A DNA stretch of 64,000 nucleotides from Chlorops oryzae (Eukaryota; Arthropoda; Insecta; Diptera; Chloropidae), in assembly GCA_020466095.1 (NCBI GenBank), contig CM035807.1, forward strand, positions 97,080,848-97,144,847, written 5' to 3'. Position 1 is the first letter of the stretch, and each line of letters begins with the position of its first letter. Below the pieces are notes generated by a model. That model saw only the letters and a program-made list of their open reading frames with translations. It searched no databases and had not been told where the DNA came from. The translations under genes and the position numbers were made by a program. This document shows positions 25,801-35,524 of this stretch, piece after piece.

Positions 25801-28608
25801 GCTTTAAATCTAAAATTTGATTATGAATAAGGGGGTAAAAATTTTAAACCTTCATAAAGTTTAAACTAGGTTGAAGACTATGTGCCAATGTACACACCAT
25901 TCTTTTCGGAAACTAACCGGGCGACTTTGTACACAAATCCAATATAAAATTTTTTTTATGAGTTTTCGACCAATTCGACTTCTAAAAGAGGAAATCGCTC
26001 GACCATAACGAAGGCAAAACGTTAAATTCCCCTAAACAAAACATTCGTCATAGAGCTTAACATAATATAATAGGTAAATAAGTACTTGTATGTAATTATC
26101 GCAAACACGAGTGTGCCGTCCCGACGTATGAGTGATGTGAATGCACATACGCAAGCGGAAATGAACGCAATTACAAACTCAAAGCCAAAGGCTCTATGAA
26201 AGCACGTTCATTATGCATGCTTTAATAAAATTTCAAACTTTCTGCTCTGAACTTGTTCATCAGCTTGCTTATAAATAATGTAGGTAATTTTGTTTGATGA
26301 AATTAAATTCATATTAAATATTTGAAGCACTATTGAAAAGCATGCAAAAAAATATTTTAAAAAATTCAATAAAATAGAGAAGTAAAAATTTCCTATCCTT
26401 GATTTTGTTGGCAACTAAAACCGAGCTTCCGGTTTTCTTTCTATTTTGTATAAACGAAATGTATGTCCAGTTTTTCCAACTCTACTTTCTGTTACCACTT
26501 CCTTTTCCGTTTTTTTTTCTTCTTCATTTTTTTTCTTTCTATATATATTAACTAAAATATCTCGTTGCTCCATGTGAATTAAAAAAAAAAAAAGAGAAAT
26601 AGATTATATCCTTCGGCAATTTACGTAGACATCGTAAAGTAAAAAAAATAAATAAATAACAAATTTTATTTGTAATTGTTGAATCTGAGTGTCTGCTGTT
26701 CTTCATTACTTTTTCATTTCGTTTTTATTTATACTTCTTTTGTGACCGTTGATGTTGTCAAACAGAAATGAATAAATATATGGTACGATATATAGATTTA
26801 CATACTTACATATATAGCCGAAGTTAAATGTTTGCCTTTATTGTTGCTGATGAAACGTTTTCGTTTCGTTTCGTTTCGATGTTAATGTTCATTTGTTTCA
26901 TAAGTTCGGTGATGCGAAATTGCCAGCTCAGCGGATCTATTAAATAATTCAACTTTCATCTTCTTCTTCCTTGTACATAAAGTGCGCACAGGGCCGTGCA
27001 GCTTGGTTGGAGCGTGGCCGACGTTGCAGCGTTCAAGAGGCTCAGCAGCAGGCTGCCTGCCACCGTCGCTGGGTTAAGCGAAACCGAGTGAGTTGTTTAA
27101 GCAATGTTCATGGTCCATGAAATGAAGTCGGAAGTAAAAAAAAAAAAAAAAATTCCATTTTTTTTTTATGGTTTTTCTTTGAGCAGATTCAAGATGCTTC
27201 TTTGGGAGGATCATCCGATGACGAGGACTTTCTCGGCGTACTTCGTGGACCAAGTACATTTGCAAATGCTTTTTTGTACGTGGGCTTGGGTACTGTTGCT
27301 TTGGGGCTGGTCATAGCATTTGTCGGAACGGGAGAGAAGGGATTCAAAACTGTTGAACTAAGACTTATAGGGCCGTCCTTGATTGGTATGTTAAACCAAA
27401 AAAAAAAATAGCAACAAAAAATTTAAATTTTATCCTAAATAATCCTCTTTAATTTAATATATTCAAATTTATGTATTATTATAGGCCTTGGACTTATTTG
27501 TTGCATTTTACGTATACTTTTTTGTATATGCCCGTCACATTGCATCGCCTCAAATAAGACGCGCAAGAAAAATGGCAACAAAGTGGATGCGGACCATACG
27601 ACTTCATTATTGCGCGGTGAAAATAAGCGAGTCTCAATCGCACGAAGCTCGTCCATGCAGGTAAAGAGAGTGAAGAACAAATTCTTTGTCATTTGAAAAA
27701 CGGTAATCTGCCAATGTACCTAACTTAACATTTTACATTTACAGCCAAAATATCCCGCTACGCACAAGCGAAGTCAGAGTAAAATGCTCAACGAAGGCAT
27801 GGAGGCATTACGTCAAATAGCAACAACTTCACTGTTTATGCAAAACGAGCAGAAACCATCCATGAATCGTGTAGTTCCTATTATAAAAGAGCCCGAAAGT
27901 CAAAATGGTACGCAAAATTTAATTCGATTTAGAATCACTCTCTATTAACATCACTCCAATTATCTGTAGAAGGTGCTTTGGAAATGAAAAAACTTGACCC
28001 TCCCATTCAAGTTCGGGAAGTAGGCTATCGGGATGAGTGTAAGGGAAACACTACTCGAAGTATGGCCGATAAAGCTCAAATAACGAAAAGCTCAAAAGCT
28101 ACTCAAGTTTTTGAACCAATGGACTCAACGACAACCGCAACAGCAATGGGAAAACGCCAAACAATAACTTCGCCAACAACAACCAATCCATCATCAACGT
28201 CCACGCCGACAACAAACAATAGCAGCAGTGCAAGCAATCAAACAATATTCAAAGCAACACCTGCCATCAGACAAACTGAACGCACGATACCACCGCCACA
28301 GGGAACAGTGACAAATTCAGTGGGCAAATTGACGCGACAGCGTGTTGTGTTCAACCAGGATGAGCATCCACAAAAGCAGATATCCTTCGAGCAGTCGCAG
28401 TCGCAGTCGCAGTCACAATCGATTTCTTCATCGTCGACCGTTAAAAAGTCGATAGATGGAGATTTGCTAATGGAGACATCATTGATGGCCTTGCCACCAC
28501 CACCAACACCACAAACAGTCAAAGCAGCAAAGGAAGACCATATTGCCATACTTACGCCAAATACGAGCGATATTCCTGTCACAACAACATCCCAATTTGG
28601 AATAACAT

Positions 28609-28643
<35 letters not shown>

Positions 28644-29309
28644 AAAACAGTATTTTCGACCACGCCGCTTTACACAGCAGCGAATGCATTTGGTGGTGCC
28701 GTATCAACTACAGCTTATGACTTACCTCCAGCAATGCCACACACCTATTCCTATTCCCGTTTAGGTGCTGCCGACCGCGAAACTCTGATACGTGGTCCAC
28801 TCGGTATGACTGCATCTCCTTCCACCTACACTCTGCCCGCCTCGGCTGCCGCTACGCCAGTAACAACTCCATCGGCTGCAGCAGTTGGCGGTCTCTTACC
28901 GACACCGTCACCGCCATCTCAAGCGCCGAGTCAAGCGTCAACGTTCGGCACGTTCGAACAACAGAACCAACACACTGAAATACCAGGACAAGTATTTGAT
29001 GCTGGCCCATCAACATCGGCATATGCACGTTTAGGCGCAGGTAGTATACATTCGACGCCTGGACTCATCACATCGATGCCAATGACCAGTAGTATGACAC
29101 AACTCCAGAAGACTTCCATGCCAATGAGCTATAAATTTCCTGCTCCTTTGTCTTCATCCGCATCGCCATCGTCATCGGCCTCATCTAATGGACGGGCACC
29201 ACCAACAATTGGTATTTCTAGTCTGGCAAGTCTAGCTCCGCCGTCAACGCCGCCCGCTAATAAATTCGAACCGGAATTACTGCTCAGTCCAGCGAAATTA
29301 GGCCAATAA
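682..29309 (+). CDS. Two-helix membrane protein with long low-complexity tail (six exons, about 705 aa), not recognised
   Basis: I do not recognise this gene. Six exons join in one frame: 682-825, 26992-27087, 27187-27385, 27485-27660, 27745-27907 and 27970-29309, each with consensus GT/AG ends, totalling 2118 nt. Exon 1 gives a strongly basic N-terminus (MQAALMLRSKSRVARRRKL). Exon 2 is short and Arg-rich and is the least certain join. Exon 3 holds an acidic SDDEDFLGVLRGP stretch and a first hydrophobic helix (about residues 104-127, YVGLGTVALGLVIAFVG). The exon 3/4 junction encodes a second helix (about 140-162, GPSLIGLGLICCILRILFC) followed by a basic segment. The tail of about 450 residues is rich in Ser, Thr, Pro, Ala and Gln, with a QS run (about 28390-28420) and a poly-Ala run (28609-28640). 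No signal peptide is visible. A membrane scaffold-like role would be a guess. Intron 1 is about 26 kb and hosts the palindromic array. Confidence 0.72.
2676..2877. repeat. Diverged inverted repeat, probable MITE remnant
   Basis: The left arm (about 2676-2706, around AAGCACCTAAAAGTATGC) is matched in inverse orientation by the right arm (about 2847-2877, around GCATAGTTTTAGGTGCT). The arms differ at several positions and the spacer is about 140 bp with no coding potential. No target duplication was identified, so the element class is open. Confidence 0.4.
9729..9890. promoter_or_regulatory. Cluster of TATCGATA / CGATA motifs in intron 1
   Basis: Three exact TATCGATA octamers lie at 9729-9736, 9801-9808 and 9847-9854, with several near-matches between them (CGATAATTTT, TTATCGAAA). 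They form an imperfect repeat with a period of about 20-30 bp. In Drosophila TATCGATA is the DRE bound by DREF, and clustered CGATA is bound by BEAF-32. A chromatin-boundary or enhancer role here is inference; a decayed AT-rich minisatellite is the alternative. Confidence 0.35.
12532..12960 (+). repeat. Left outer inverted repeat of the giant element
   Basis: This segment matches the reverse complement of 23060-23488 along nearly its whole length with small indels, including the stretch around ATCGCTTTAGGAACTTATTA and the stretch around CACAGATAGCGAGATAGAGC. It holds an 81-codon minus-strand ORF (12709-12954) that is broken in the right copy, so it is probably not a gene. Confidence 0.8.
13770..23040. 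repeat. Tandem array of 13 palindromic units, period about 720 bp
   Basis: Each unit begins near TCTTACGTCACGAATATCTG and reads arm A (with GTGGGTCCCATGGG). It then passes a hinge of about 13 bp (TTAAGCGCTTGAA) and returns through arm A' (whose complement has GTCGGTCCCGTGGG). The unit ends at CACGTTCGCGTCTTAAGTC. A and A' can pair over about 330 bp with scattered mismatches. Units from about 14430 to 22660 are nearly identical; variation is limited to a few indels, such as GGGTGGATCG versus GGGTGGTCG. The unit at about 14060-14430 carries many small deletions and is shorter. Confidence 0.9.
23060..23488 (-). repeat. Right outer inverted repeat of the giant element
   Basis: Inverted partner of 12532-12960. 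Landmarks on the + strand are GCTCTATCTCGCTATCTGTG at the inner side and CATAATAAGTTCCTAAAGCG towards the outer side. Homology with the left copy stops at about 23488, where unrelated AT-rich intron sequence begins. Confidence 0.8.
25274..25359 (+). tRNA. Degenerate tRNA-like sequence (tRNA pseudogene or SINE head)
   Basis: An 86-nt stretch resembles a class II (Ser/Leu-type) tRNA. GTGGTCGAAGTGGCTAGGACG recalls the D-arm and A box (GTGGCCGAGTGGTTAAGG in tRNA-Ser), and GGGTTTGAAATCT matches the B box consensus GGTTCRANNCY with one change. The ends AGCTGACG and CGCATCAGCT can pair imperfectly. No convincing anticodon arm is visible. Read as a tRNA relic or the head of a tRNA-derived SINE, not a functional tRNA. 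Confidence 0.35.
25720..25835. mobile_element. Short palindromic MITE with CCCCCTTATT termini
   Basis: The left end CCCCCTTATTCATAATCAAA is matched inverted by the right end TTTGATTATGAATAAGGGGG, with arms of about 46 bp and a loop of about 25 bp. Total length is 116 bp with no coding capacity. The flanks (ATTTT / TAAAA) do not give a clear target duplication. Its terminal motif resembles that of the element at 40713-40929. Confidence 0.65.
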
Positions 29310-29903
29310 AGCCAATGCAACGTATGATGCTAAGTATGGTTATTGTTAGAAGTATTTATGTAGCTGATATTGAAATGGTCCCCCTTGCATTCAGCGTTAG
29401 AAAGTATTGTCGCAACAAAGCTCTCTTCCCTTAGTCATTTCAATGCCAATTTTTGGGTTGTGTGTACTCAGTGTTTCATTATTCTAGTCCCGGCATTTCC
29501 AGATTTCAAAATCTTAAGTATGACTTGAATTATGTTCTTCTTTTTCTTAACCCTTGTGTTTACCCCTTTTCGCATTCGCTGATACTCCTGCTGAGGTGTT
29601 GGTATTTATATGATTTCAGCACCCTTCTGAAGGCATTCCGATTTTGGATCATGTCATCGCTAAGAACCCATCTGTTAACTTGCCCAAATTTCTTCGGGTC
29701 TCACGACCAGTAAATTTGGCAAGAGGAAGGTCTTAAAATAGAAGCAATAAATGGCCATTTACCTTTGGGATGCAGGAGAGACCGCTGATGTTCCGTATGG
29801 ACTTTGGCTTACGGTTGATGTTGAGGCTCCCGCTGTAGTTTGTTAGCAAGTCAGCGAGTTAGACCGTTGGGTTGTTGCGAACGAATCCGAATCCGATCCG
29901 GAA

Positions 29904-30473
29904 TTAGTACTGCTCGCTTTTCTTTCCGTTTTTCGCCGCTGTAAGGGTTTCGTTGCGTAGCGACAGCGGCAAAAACGGACACCATCCTTTGCTGATATTT
30001 TTCATTTGACCGATGCATGTATTTTCGGTCTGCCTGTCTGTCCTATGAACGTTTGCTCGAACAGTGGTCGATATCGCCCTTTTGGCGGGGTTCTCCGGCG
30101 GTAGCCCTTGAACATGGCAATACCACTGCATCTGACTAACTTTGAGCACTTCCGTAATGGGGTCTTATTAATGATATGTTTGTTCTTAATATGATCAAGT
30201 TTGGTCACACACGGCCGTCATTCTTAGCATTTTCATCTCAGCCGCAGTTATTTTACCCTCGTACTTTTTGTTGTACATGGTACAGAATTCGGACGCGTAC
30301 AAGAGTGGGTGCCTGACGACTGTTGTGTAGAGCTTACCTTGCAATATCCTTGGCATTGAAAAAAGGTTTTTTATGTGTAGATTTTTGAAAAACGAAATTT
30401 CAATATTTTCGCGACGCTGAATGTTAAAAAAATGGATTTGTAGATGAGTGTCTAAATATAGGAAAATTCTCAA
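29904..30473 (-). pseudogene. LINE reverse-transcriptase C-terminal fragment, broken
   Basis: Read on the minus strand in more than one frame, this region gives successive blocks of the post-RT region of an RTE/jockey-type LINE protein: GKLYTTVVRHPLLYASEF, then KITAAEMKMLRMTAV, then TKLDHIKNKHI, then QMQWYCHVQGLPPENPAKRA, then GQTGRPKIHA. Frameshifts separate the blocks, so it is dead. Only the 3' part of a LINE is present, as expected for 5'-truncated retrotransposition. It lies antisense to the upstream gene, probably in its 3' UTR. Confidence 0.75.
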
Positions 30474-31732
30474 ATTAAAAAATAAAAAAAAATGTGTTAA
30501 GTTTGTGTCTCGACATATCGTTTATAATGGAAATTTTAATGAAAATAGTATTAAAAATATATTTTTAAAAGAGTTGTGTGAAAACTTTTAAACGAGTCAA
30601 AGTTTATGAGAAGCTTGAGCTCCGAATTAAAAGCAGATTCGAAAAAATTATGGAACGTGCTAACAATAATAAAAAAATAAATAAATAAATAAAAAAAACC
30701 CAAAATGCAAAATGGAAAAGAAAGAACATAGTTTGAAAATGTGAGCGAATAAAAATTGTTACAATCTTAAACTGACGTACCATGTAAATATGTAGCACTG
30801 TGTCCCAAAGACACAAATATATTTATATACATATAAAAAAGAAAAAAGATTAGCTATAGGAATGGTGTTTTTTTTTTTAAGTTAGAAACATAAGTTTAAG
30901 GAAACATTTATAATGATTTTGCAAACTAAGCGAATGTGTAAGTGTGCTAAAAGTGCATAAGATAAAAATAACATTACACTATATATGTATTTGTATATAT
31001 ATATAGGTACTATATATTCATTGTAGAGAATCAAAATTAAATGTGCATGTTTCATAGAACATCGTTATATATTGTATGTACGTGTTAGTGACAGCTAGAA
31101 AATTCAACAAATTTTATTCAATATATCTGCGGCAATAAGGAATAACTGCCTAAATCGACTTAAGCTCAAAATTATATTAACGGTACTGTCTAATTTCTCC
31201 CAGCGTTTTTAACCGTTGCAGCAAGTTTCTTCATATTTTATAAAATCCATCAAATATTCTGTCGAAATAAACAATTCTTATCTACGGACATTTTTGTACA
31301 ACCACATTATTCAACTTCAATAAGCATCCATCAACAGGAACGGAGCTGGTGCAGAATGTACGGGAAGCAAAGAAAGTTTGAGAAAATTTGTGCTGTTATG
31401 AAGCGAACGTGGATTTACAGTACAGTGAATGAAATTTCAACCTTTGAAATGAAGAACTTCAGCGGTGATAGCTGTATCAACATCGATGATAATAAAGATT
31501 TCCAAGGTAGTTTGGAAAATGTCCGAGTGCAATTGCAATTTTTAAATAAATCAGCTCTCAACTGCACTTTTTTCAATCAAAAATCAAATTTGATATGGAG
31601 ATATTGAAGGAAAATTCCTGTGAATGTCCTGTGAAACATATTTCCAACAATCAATCAGTACTATAATAAATGTCCACTGAAGCAGTTATTCCCCATAGAT
31701 CAGATCCCAGCGGCCAACAGTGCCTATTGCCT

Positions 31733-32074
31733 ACGAAGTATACGAGACTGTAAGCGAACTACCTATTAATAGCTTACAGAGTGTTCGAGACTGTAAGCGA
31801 CCTGCCTACCAATAGCTACAAAGTACAGTCGACCCTCGTTAATTCGAAACTCGAGGGACTCTTAAAATATCACGAATTATCATAGGGTTTGAATTGTATA
31901 AAGAAATTTTGTATGGAACTCGTGATCACTTTGAATTATAGAGAGGTTCGAATTATCGCAGATTTGAATTTATGAGAGCCGACTGTATACGAAATTGTAG
32001 GCGACCTGCCTACCAATAGCTTACAAAGCATACGAGATTGTAGGCGAACTGCCTACCAATAGCTTACTTTATGT
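31733..32074 (+). repeat. Four-copy 53-bp tandem repeat interrupted by a MITE
   Basis: Two copies lie at about 31738-31824 and two at about 31986-32074. Each contains the words TACGAGACTGTAAGCGAACT and CTGCCTACCAATAGCTTACA with substitutions. The array is split by the insertion at 31826-31985. No function is apparent. Confidence 0.7.
31826..31985. mobile_element. pogo/Tigger-like MITE with TA target duplication
   Basis: The left end CAGTCGACCCTCGTTAATTC is of the kind seen in pogo/Tigger elements of the Tc1-mariner superfamily; the right end is AGAGCCGACTG. It is flanked by TA on both sides (31824-31825 and 31986-31987). The 160-bp body contains ATTATCATAGGG and GAATTATCGCAG but no ORF. Removing it and one TA restores the register of the surrounding tandem repeat, which supports insertion at a TA. 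Confidence 0.7.
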
Positions 32075-33221
32075 GGTGGTGGTAGGTGTTAACTCTTAAA
32101 AAATGGCCACGCTCGAACAAAAGTATACTTAGATGGTATATGAGGTCGTATGCATTACCGCCTACGGCCTGCGATATATGTTACTGTTCATCGCTTCTGT
32201 AAGCAGCATTTTGGCCGCTGGGATACGTCTCGCATACTAACCTGCATGAGTCTCTCAGACTTCTGGGGGAAAAAATAATAATAATTCCATTGCATAATCT
32301 ACGTTATTAATAAATTCGGACTTACTTTTTTCCAATTCAACACAGATTTACCTTCTAACCCCGTCGCCTTCATCCACCGAACATAAATCTATATATTAGT
32401 CCCATGGTTGCATATGCGAACTTAAAATAAAAAAAGTAAAATAAAAATAAGTAAAGAAAAGCATGTGAATTCTGAGCTAAAATAGATAAATGTATTTAGC
32501 ATAAAAAAATAAATATATATAATAAAAACTGAAATTGTAAATTAAAAATATGAAATAGAGGCATTGCGGCACATGAATGTAACGGTAAGTAGGCCATTCT
32601 TTTTTTTTTATTCCACAAACCATTCACTCTCGAAAAAATTTAAGCAAAAAATAGGGTTTGAAATTTTTATTTGAAATTCATAGTTTATTCTAACACACAG
32701 AATTTATTTTAAATTTATTTCAATATACGTACTTATATAATATATGTTGCTTTCGGTTTTGAAACCCCAAATAAAAAATTTGTATTCCATTTAAATTCAA
32801 CAAAGAAATACTTTAACAGTCACGAGCTATTCATACAAATGAAAATTTGGCTTTATCCACATCCTAATCCTTTTGATATCTTATTTCTAATGCTTGCGTG
32901 CATACATAACGTTCTAAAGTCCTCACTTCCATATATTTTAATCAAATGTGGACGAGTGTGATAGCACAAATACATATTATTGTGCCAATGAATTGGTGAG
33001 ATGGGGAAAGGGGTGGGGGCAATTTTCAGGAATAAAGTTGAAACTTTCAAATTGTAGACATGTATATACTTATATAACATCATATTGTTCGAACGCCCAT
33101 ATCTTTTTCCTTCTTTTAAAACCTTTTTCAAGCATATGACGGAACCTTTTTATAATATCCATTCTACCAATAGTGCAAAATAATTTTAGTCTTTTCAGTT
33201 GGTACACAATTTTTTTTCTTT

Positions 33222-35524
33222 TTAATAATCAAGCGCCCACTCATTTTCCGTGATAAAACTGTCGACAACTTCCTTCATACCAAAATTAGGAATGAGTTGA
33301 TCTTGCGTTAATTTAACGCGAGTCACTGGATCGAAATGTCCAACACGTTGCAAATGTTCCTCGATATCTTTACGCTCGTATGTGATTCCGGATGGTGTGA
33401 TGACAGGATCTTGTAGGATTTCAAAGCTTATTTTGCCACACAAGTAATCGGGAACATCGCGTTTCTAAGTGGGTTGTTTGGAAAAAATTTAAAATTAATG
33501 GATATTTGGAAAATTATTTTTTGTTTTTGGAATAACTTTGATGTCATCTTCGACGATTGGATTACGCAAACTAAGCGATAATTTCTTTGCTCAGAATTGG
33601 CTAAAAAAAAATGGGATCGGAATGGATTTCTTTGCAAAGCCTTAGAGTGTTCTAGTCATTAACGAGCGATCGTTGTGTAAAACGATTATCCTTCTGCTAG
33701 AATGGGAGCAGGGGTCTTCTCGAAAGAGTTAGGACTATTCAAATCTTTATGGCTTCCGAATGTGTCCAGCGTTTTTCCAGGCAGAAATCATGGCCATAAG
33801 GGAAGCCTACAAGGCAGTGGCCCTAGGAGGGTACTGTAACGAAATTATAGCAATTTTTCGGACAGCCAAGCGGATCTAAAAGCCCTAAGTGCGTTTCGTA
33901 CCCGTTCGAGATTAGTGGAAAGTTTTAAGAAGGAGCTTATTCGTCTTTCTAGTTATTCGAGGGTTTGGGTGCCGGGACACTGTGGCATAGAACGGAACGA
34001 GGTAGCAGATGAGCTTGCCAAAAAGGGGGTCTTTATTAGATGTCAATGTGGCTTTGCCCGCAGCAGCACCTCTGGCAACAATTAAAGACCGAATATTAAA
34101 TTAGTTTTTGACGAAAGCTGAGATTAAGTGGAAAAATATTTCCTCATGCAGAATCTCAAAATTAACCTGGCCAAAATTCAATAGAAGGCGATTAGAGGAC
34201 CTTCTTTCCTACAGACGTGTTGATAGTTTCAGGCTCACGGCAGCAGAACGGTACACTATCCCATTGGTGTGCATGCAGCAAGAATGGATGTAGGGCATAA
34301 TTTTTGTTGCCGTAGCTGTATGAATCCTACTGAGAAGGAAACTCTAGAACATATCCTTTGTCACTGCCCAGCGCTAGCCAAGTATAGGCTGCGCACCTTC
34401 GGGGCCCCTTTCTATCCAGAGTTATCCTTTGTATCCACTGTTGAATTGAGTGAACTTCTCGGGTTTCTCAATCTAGCGAGGTGGTTTTAGATCGTATTCA
34501 GTTAATGCGGTTTTTTCTTAGTGGAACAAAACGGCACTATTGTGCTAATTGTGTCTGCTCGCTGTAGCAGCAGCAGGCCGACTTCACTTCAACCTACCTA
34601 CCCACCTTCTTCAAGAAGCAATCAATAAAATCACAATATGGGCAAATCACCTTTTTCTTCCTTCTGAATTTGCCCATATACATACATATATAAAAAAATA
34701 AAAACTCACCCGTCGACGATCATCGACTTTGGCAAATATGTTGTTCAGCTCCTTCATGCGATCATCCTAGAAAGCCGTTTGATTATATGTTACCGATTAA
34801 AACGAAAATCGATTCAATTATCCACTTACACATTCCTGCTCGATTTCTTGCTGCTTTTCTTTCATTTGCTCCTCATTGGTGGTGTCGTTAAGCTTCAAAC
34901 TGGCCAATCGATTCTCCATATCTTGCTTTATAAGCCTAACAACAGCAATGATTCATAATTAGTGATAAATATCAAGAAACTATCAAGTCGCTGTACCTGT
35001 TTAAATAAGTTTGTAATTCAATCTCTTCGCAAATGCGTTTCTCCTCCATGAGATTCCAGCGTTTCTTACGGGCAAGACGTAGCTGCGATGTAATATCATC
35101 TCCGAAATTCTGCTTCTGTTCCTTCGACAAATCGGCTTTTTTAAACGAAAGCTTTCACATTAATCTCAATATCTAACAAACTATGCCATGAATACATACA
35201 TGCTCTTTGCAGATGTTTGATAGCTTCATCGTAATACTCCAGTTCCATTAAACTCTGGCCAAGGAAGAAGTGAGCCTTGAGCAGATTCCCATCAATGTCC
35301 AAAGCACGTCGGCAATCTTGGCAAGAGAGCTCCCAACGCTTTTGCTTCAAATAGCAAAGAGCACGGTTCGAAAAATATTGGGGTTGAGTGGGATTCTTAA
35401 TAATGGCTTTTGTGTAGCAGTTTACTGCATCGTCGTATCTGTGCGCTGAGAAGAAGAAGTTGCCCTGTTCTTTAAGCTGGGCGTCTGTTAAATTCGCCGT
35501 CGAATACAGATTATGTTTACTCAT
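33222..35524 (-). CDS. STUB1: E3 ubiquitin ligase CHIP (STUB1), five exons, 289 aa
   Basis: CHIP is a cytosolic co-chaperone E3 ligase. Its TPR domain binds the C-termini of Hsp70/Hsp90 and its U-box recruits E2 enzymes to ubiquitinate misfolded clients. Coding exons on the minus strand are 35200-35524, 34997-35135, 34830-34935, 34710-34766 and 33222-33464; all junctions are GT/AG and the sum is 870 nt. The first exon ([20 protein letters not shown], then [20 protein letters not shown]) holds the TPRs, about residues 14-115. The middle exons give the charged helical hairpin ([14 protein letters not shown]). The last exon holds the U-box, about residues 210-285 ([30 protein letters not shown]) and the usual end (ENEWALDY). 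Length matches the insect family. Intron 4 is enlarged by an antisense LINE fragment. Confidence 0.97.
33690..34610 (+). pseudogene. LINE RNase H / 3' end fragment inside CHIP intron 4
   Basis: On the + strand, antisense to CHIP, shifted frames encode RNase H blocks typical of I/LOA/jockey-group LINEs: a [11 protein letters not shown] start, [14 protein letters not shown], then [20 protein letters not shown]. These are followed by the C-terminal cysteine/histidine knuckle ([20 protein letters not shown], then [16 protein letters not shown]) ending at about 34489. Stops and frameshifts interrupt it. A possible 3' UTR continues to about 34610. It contributes most of the 1.2-kb intron. The family resembles that of the longer copy at 44358-46919. 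Confidence 0.8.

Larger units (their letters stand above)
23489..26991 (+). other. Intron 1, distal part: no gene seen
   Basis: 3.5 kb of AT-rich intron with poly-A/T tracts and short chance ORFs. It contains a tRNA-like segment (25274-25359) and a 116-bp palindromic MITE (25720-25835), both listed separately. A short GTTTC run is at about 26857-26878. Nothing else could be supported. Confidence 0.6.
29310..33221. other. 3' flank of the two-helix protein gene and intergenic region up to CHIP
   Basis: The first part is presumably the 3' UTR of the + strand gene. It is interrupted by a minus-strand LINE fragment (29904-30473). A tandem repeat with a MITE insertion (31733-32074) and AT-rich sequence follow. 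Candidate CHIP polyadenylation signals (TTTATT on +, AATAAA on -) occur around 32667 and 32686. ORFs at 29453-29713 and 31356-31607 lack coding character. Confidence 0.5.

Noticed and set aside
28238..28663. 141-codon minus-strand ORF opposite exon 6 of the membrane protein gene
   Set aside because: Shadow of the CAG/GCA-rich + strand coding sequence.
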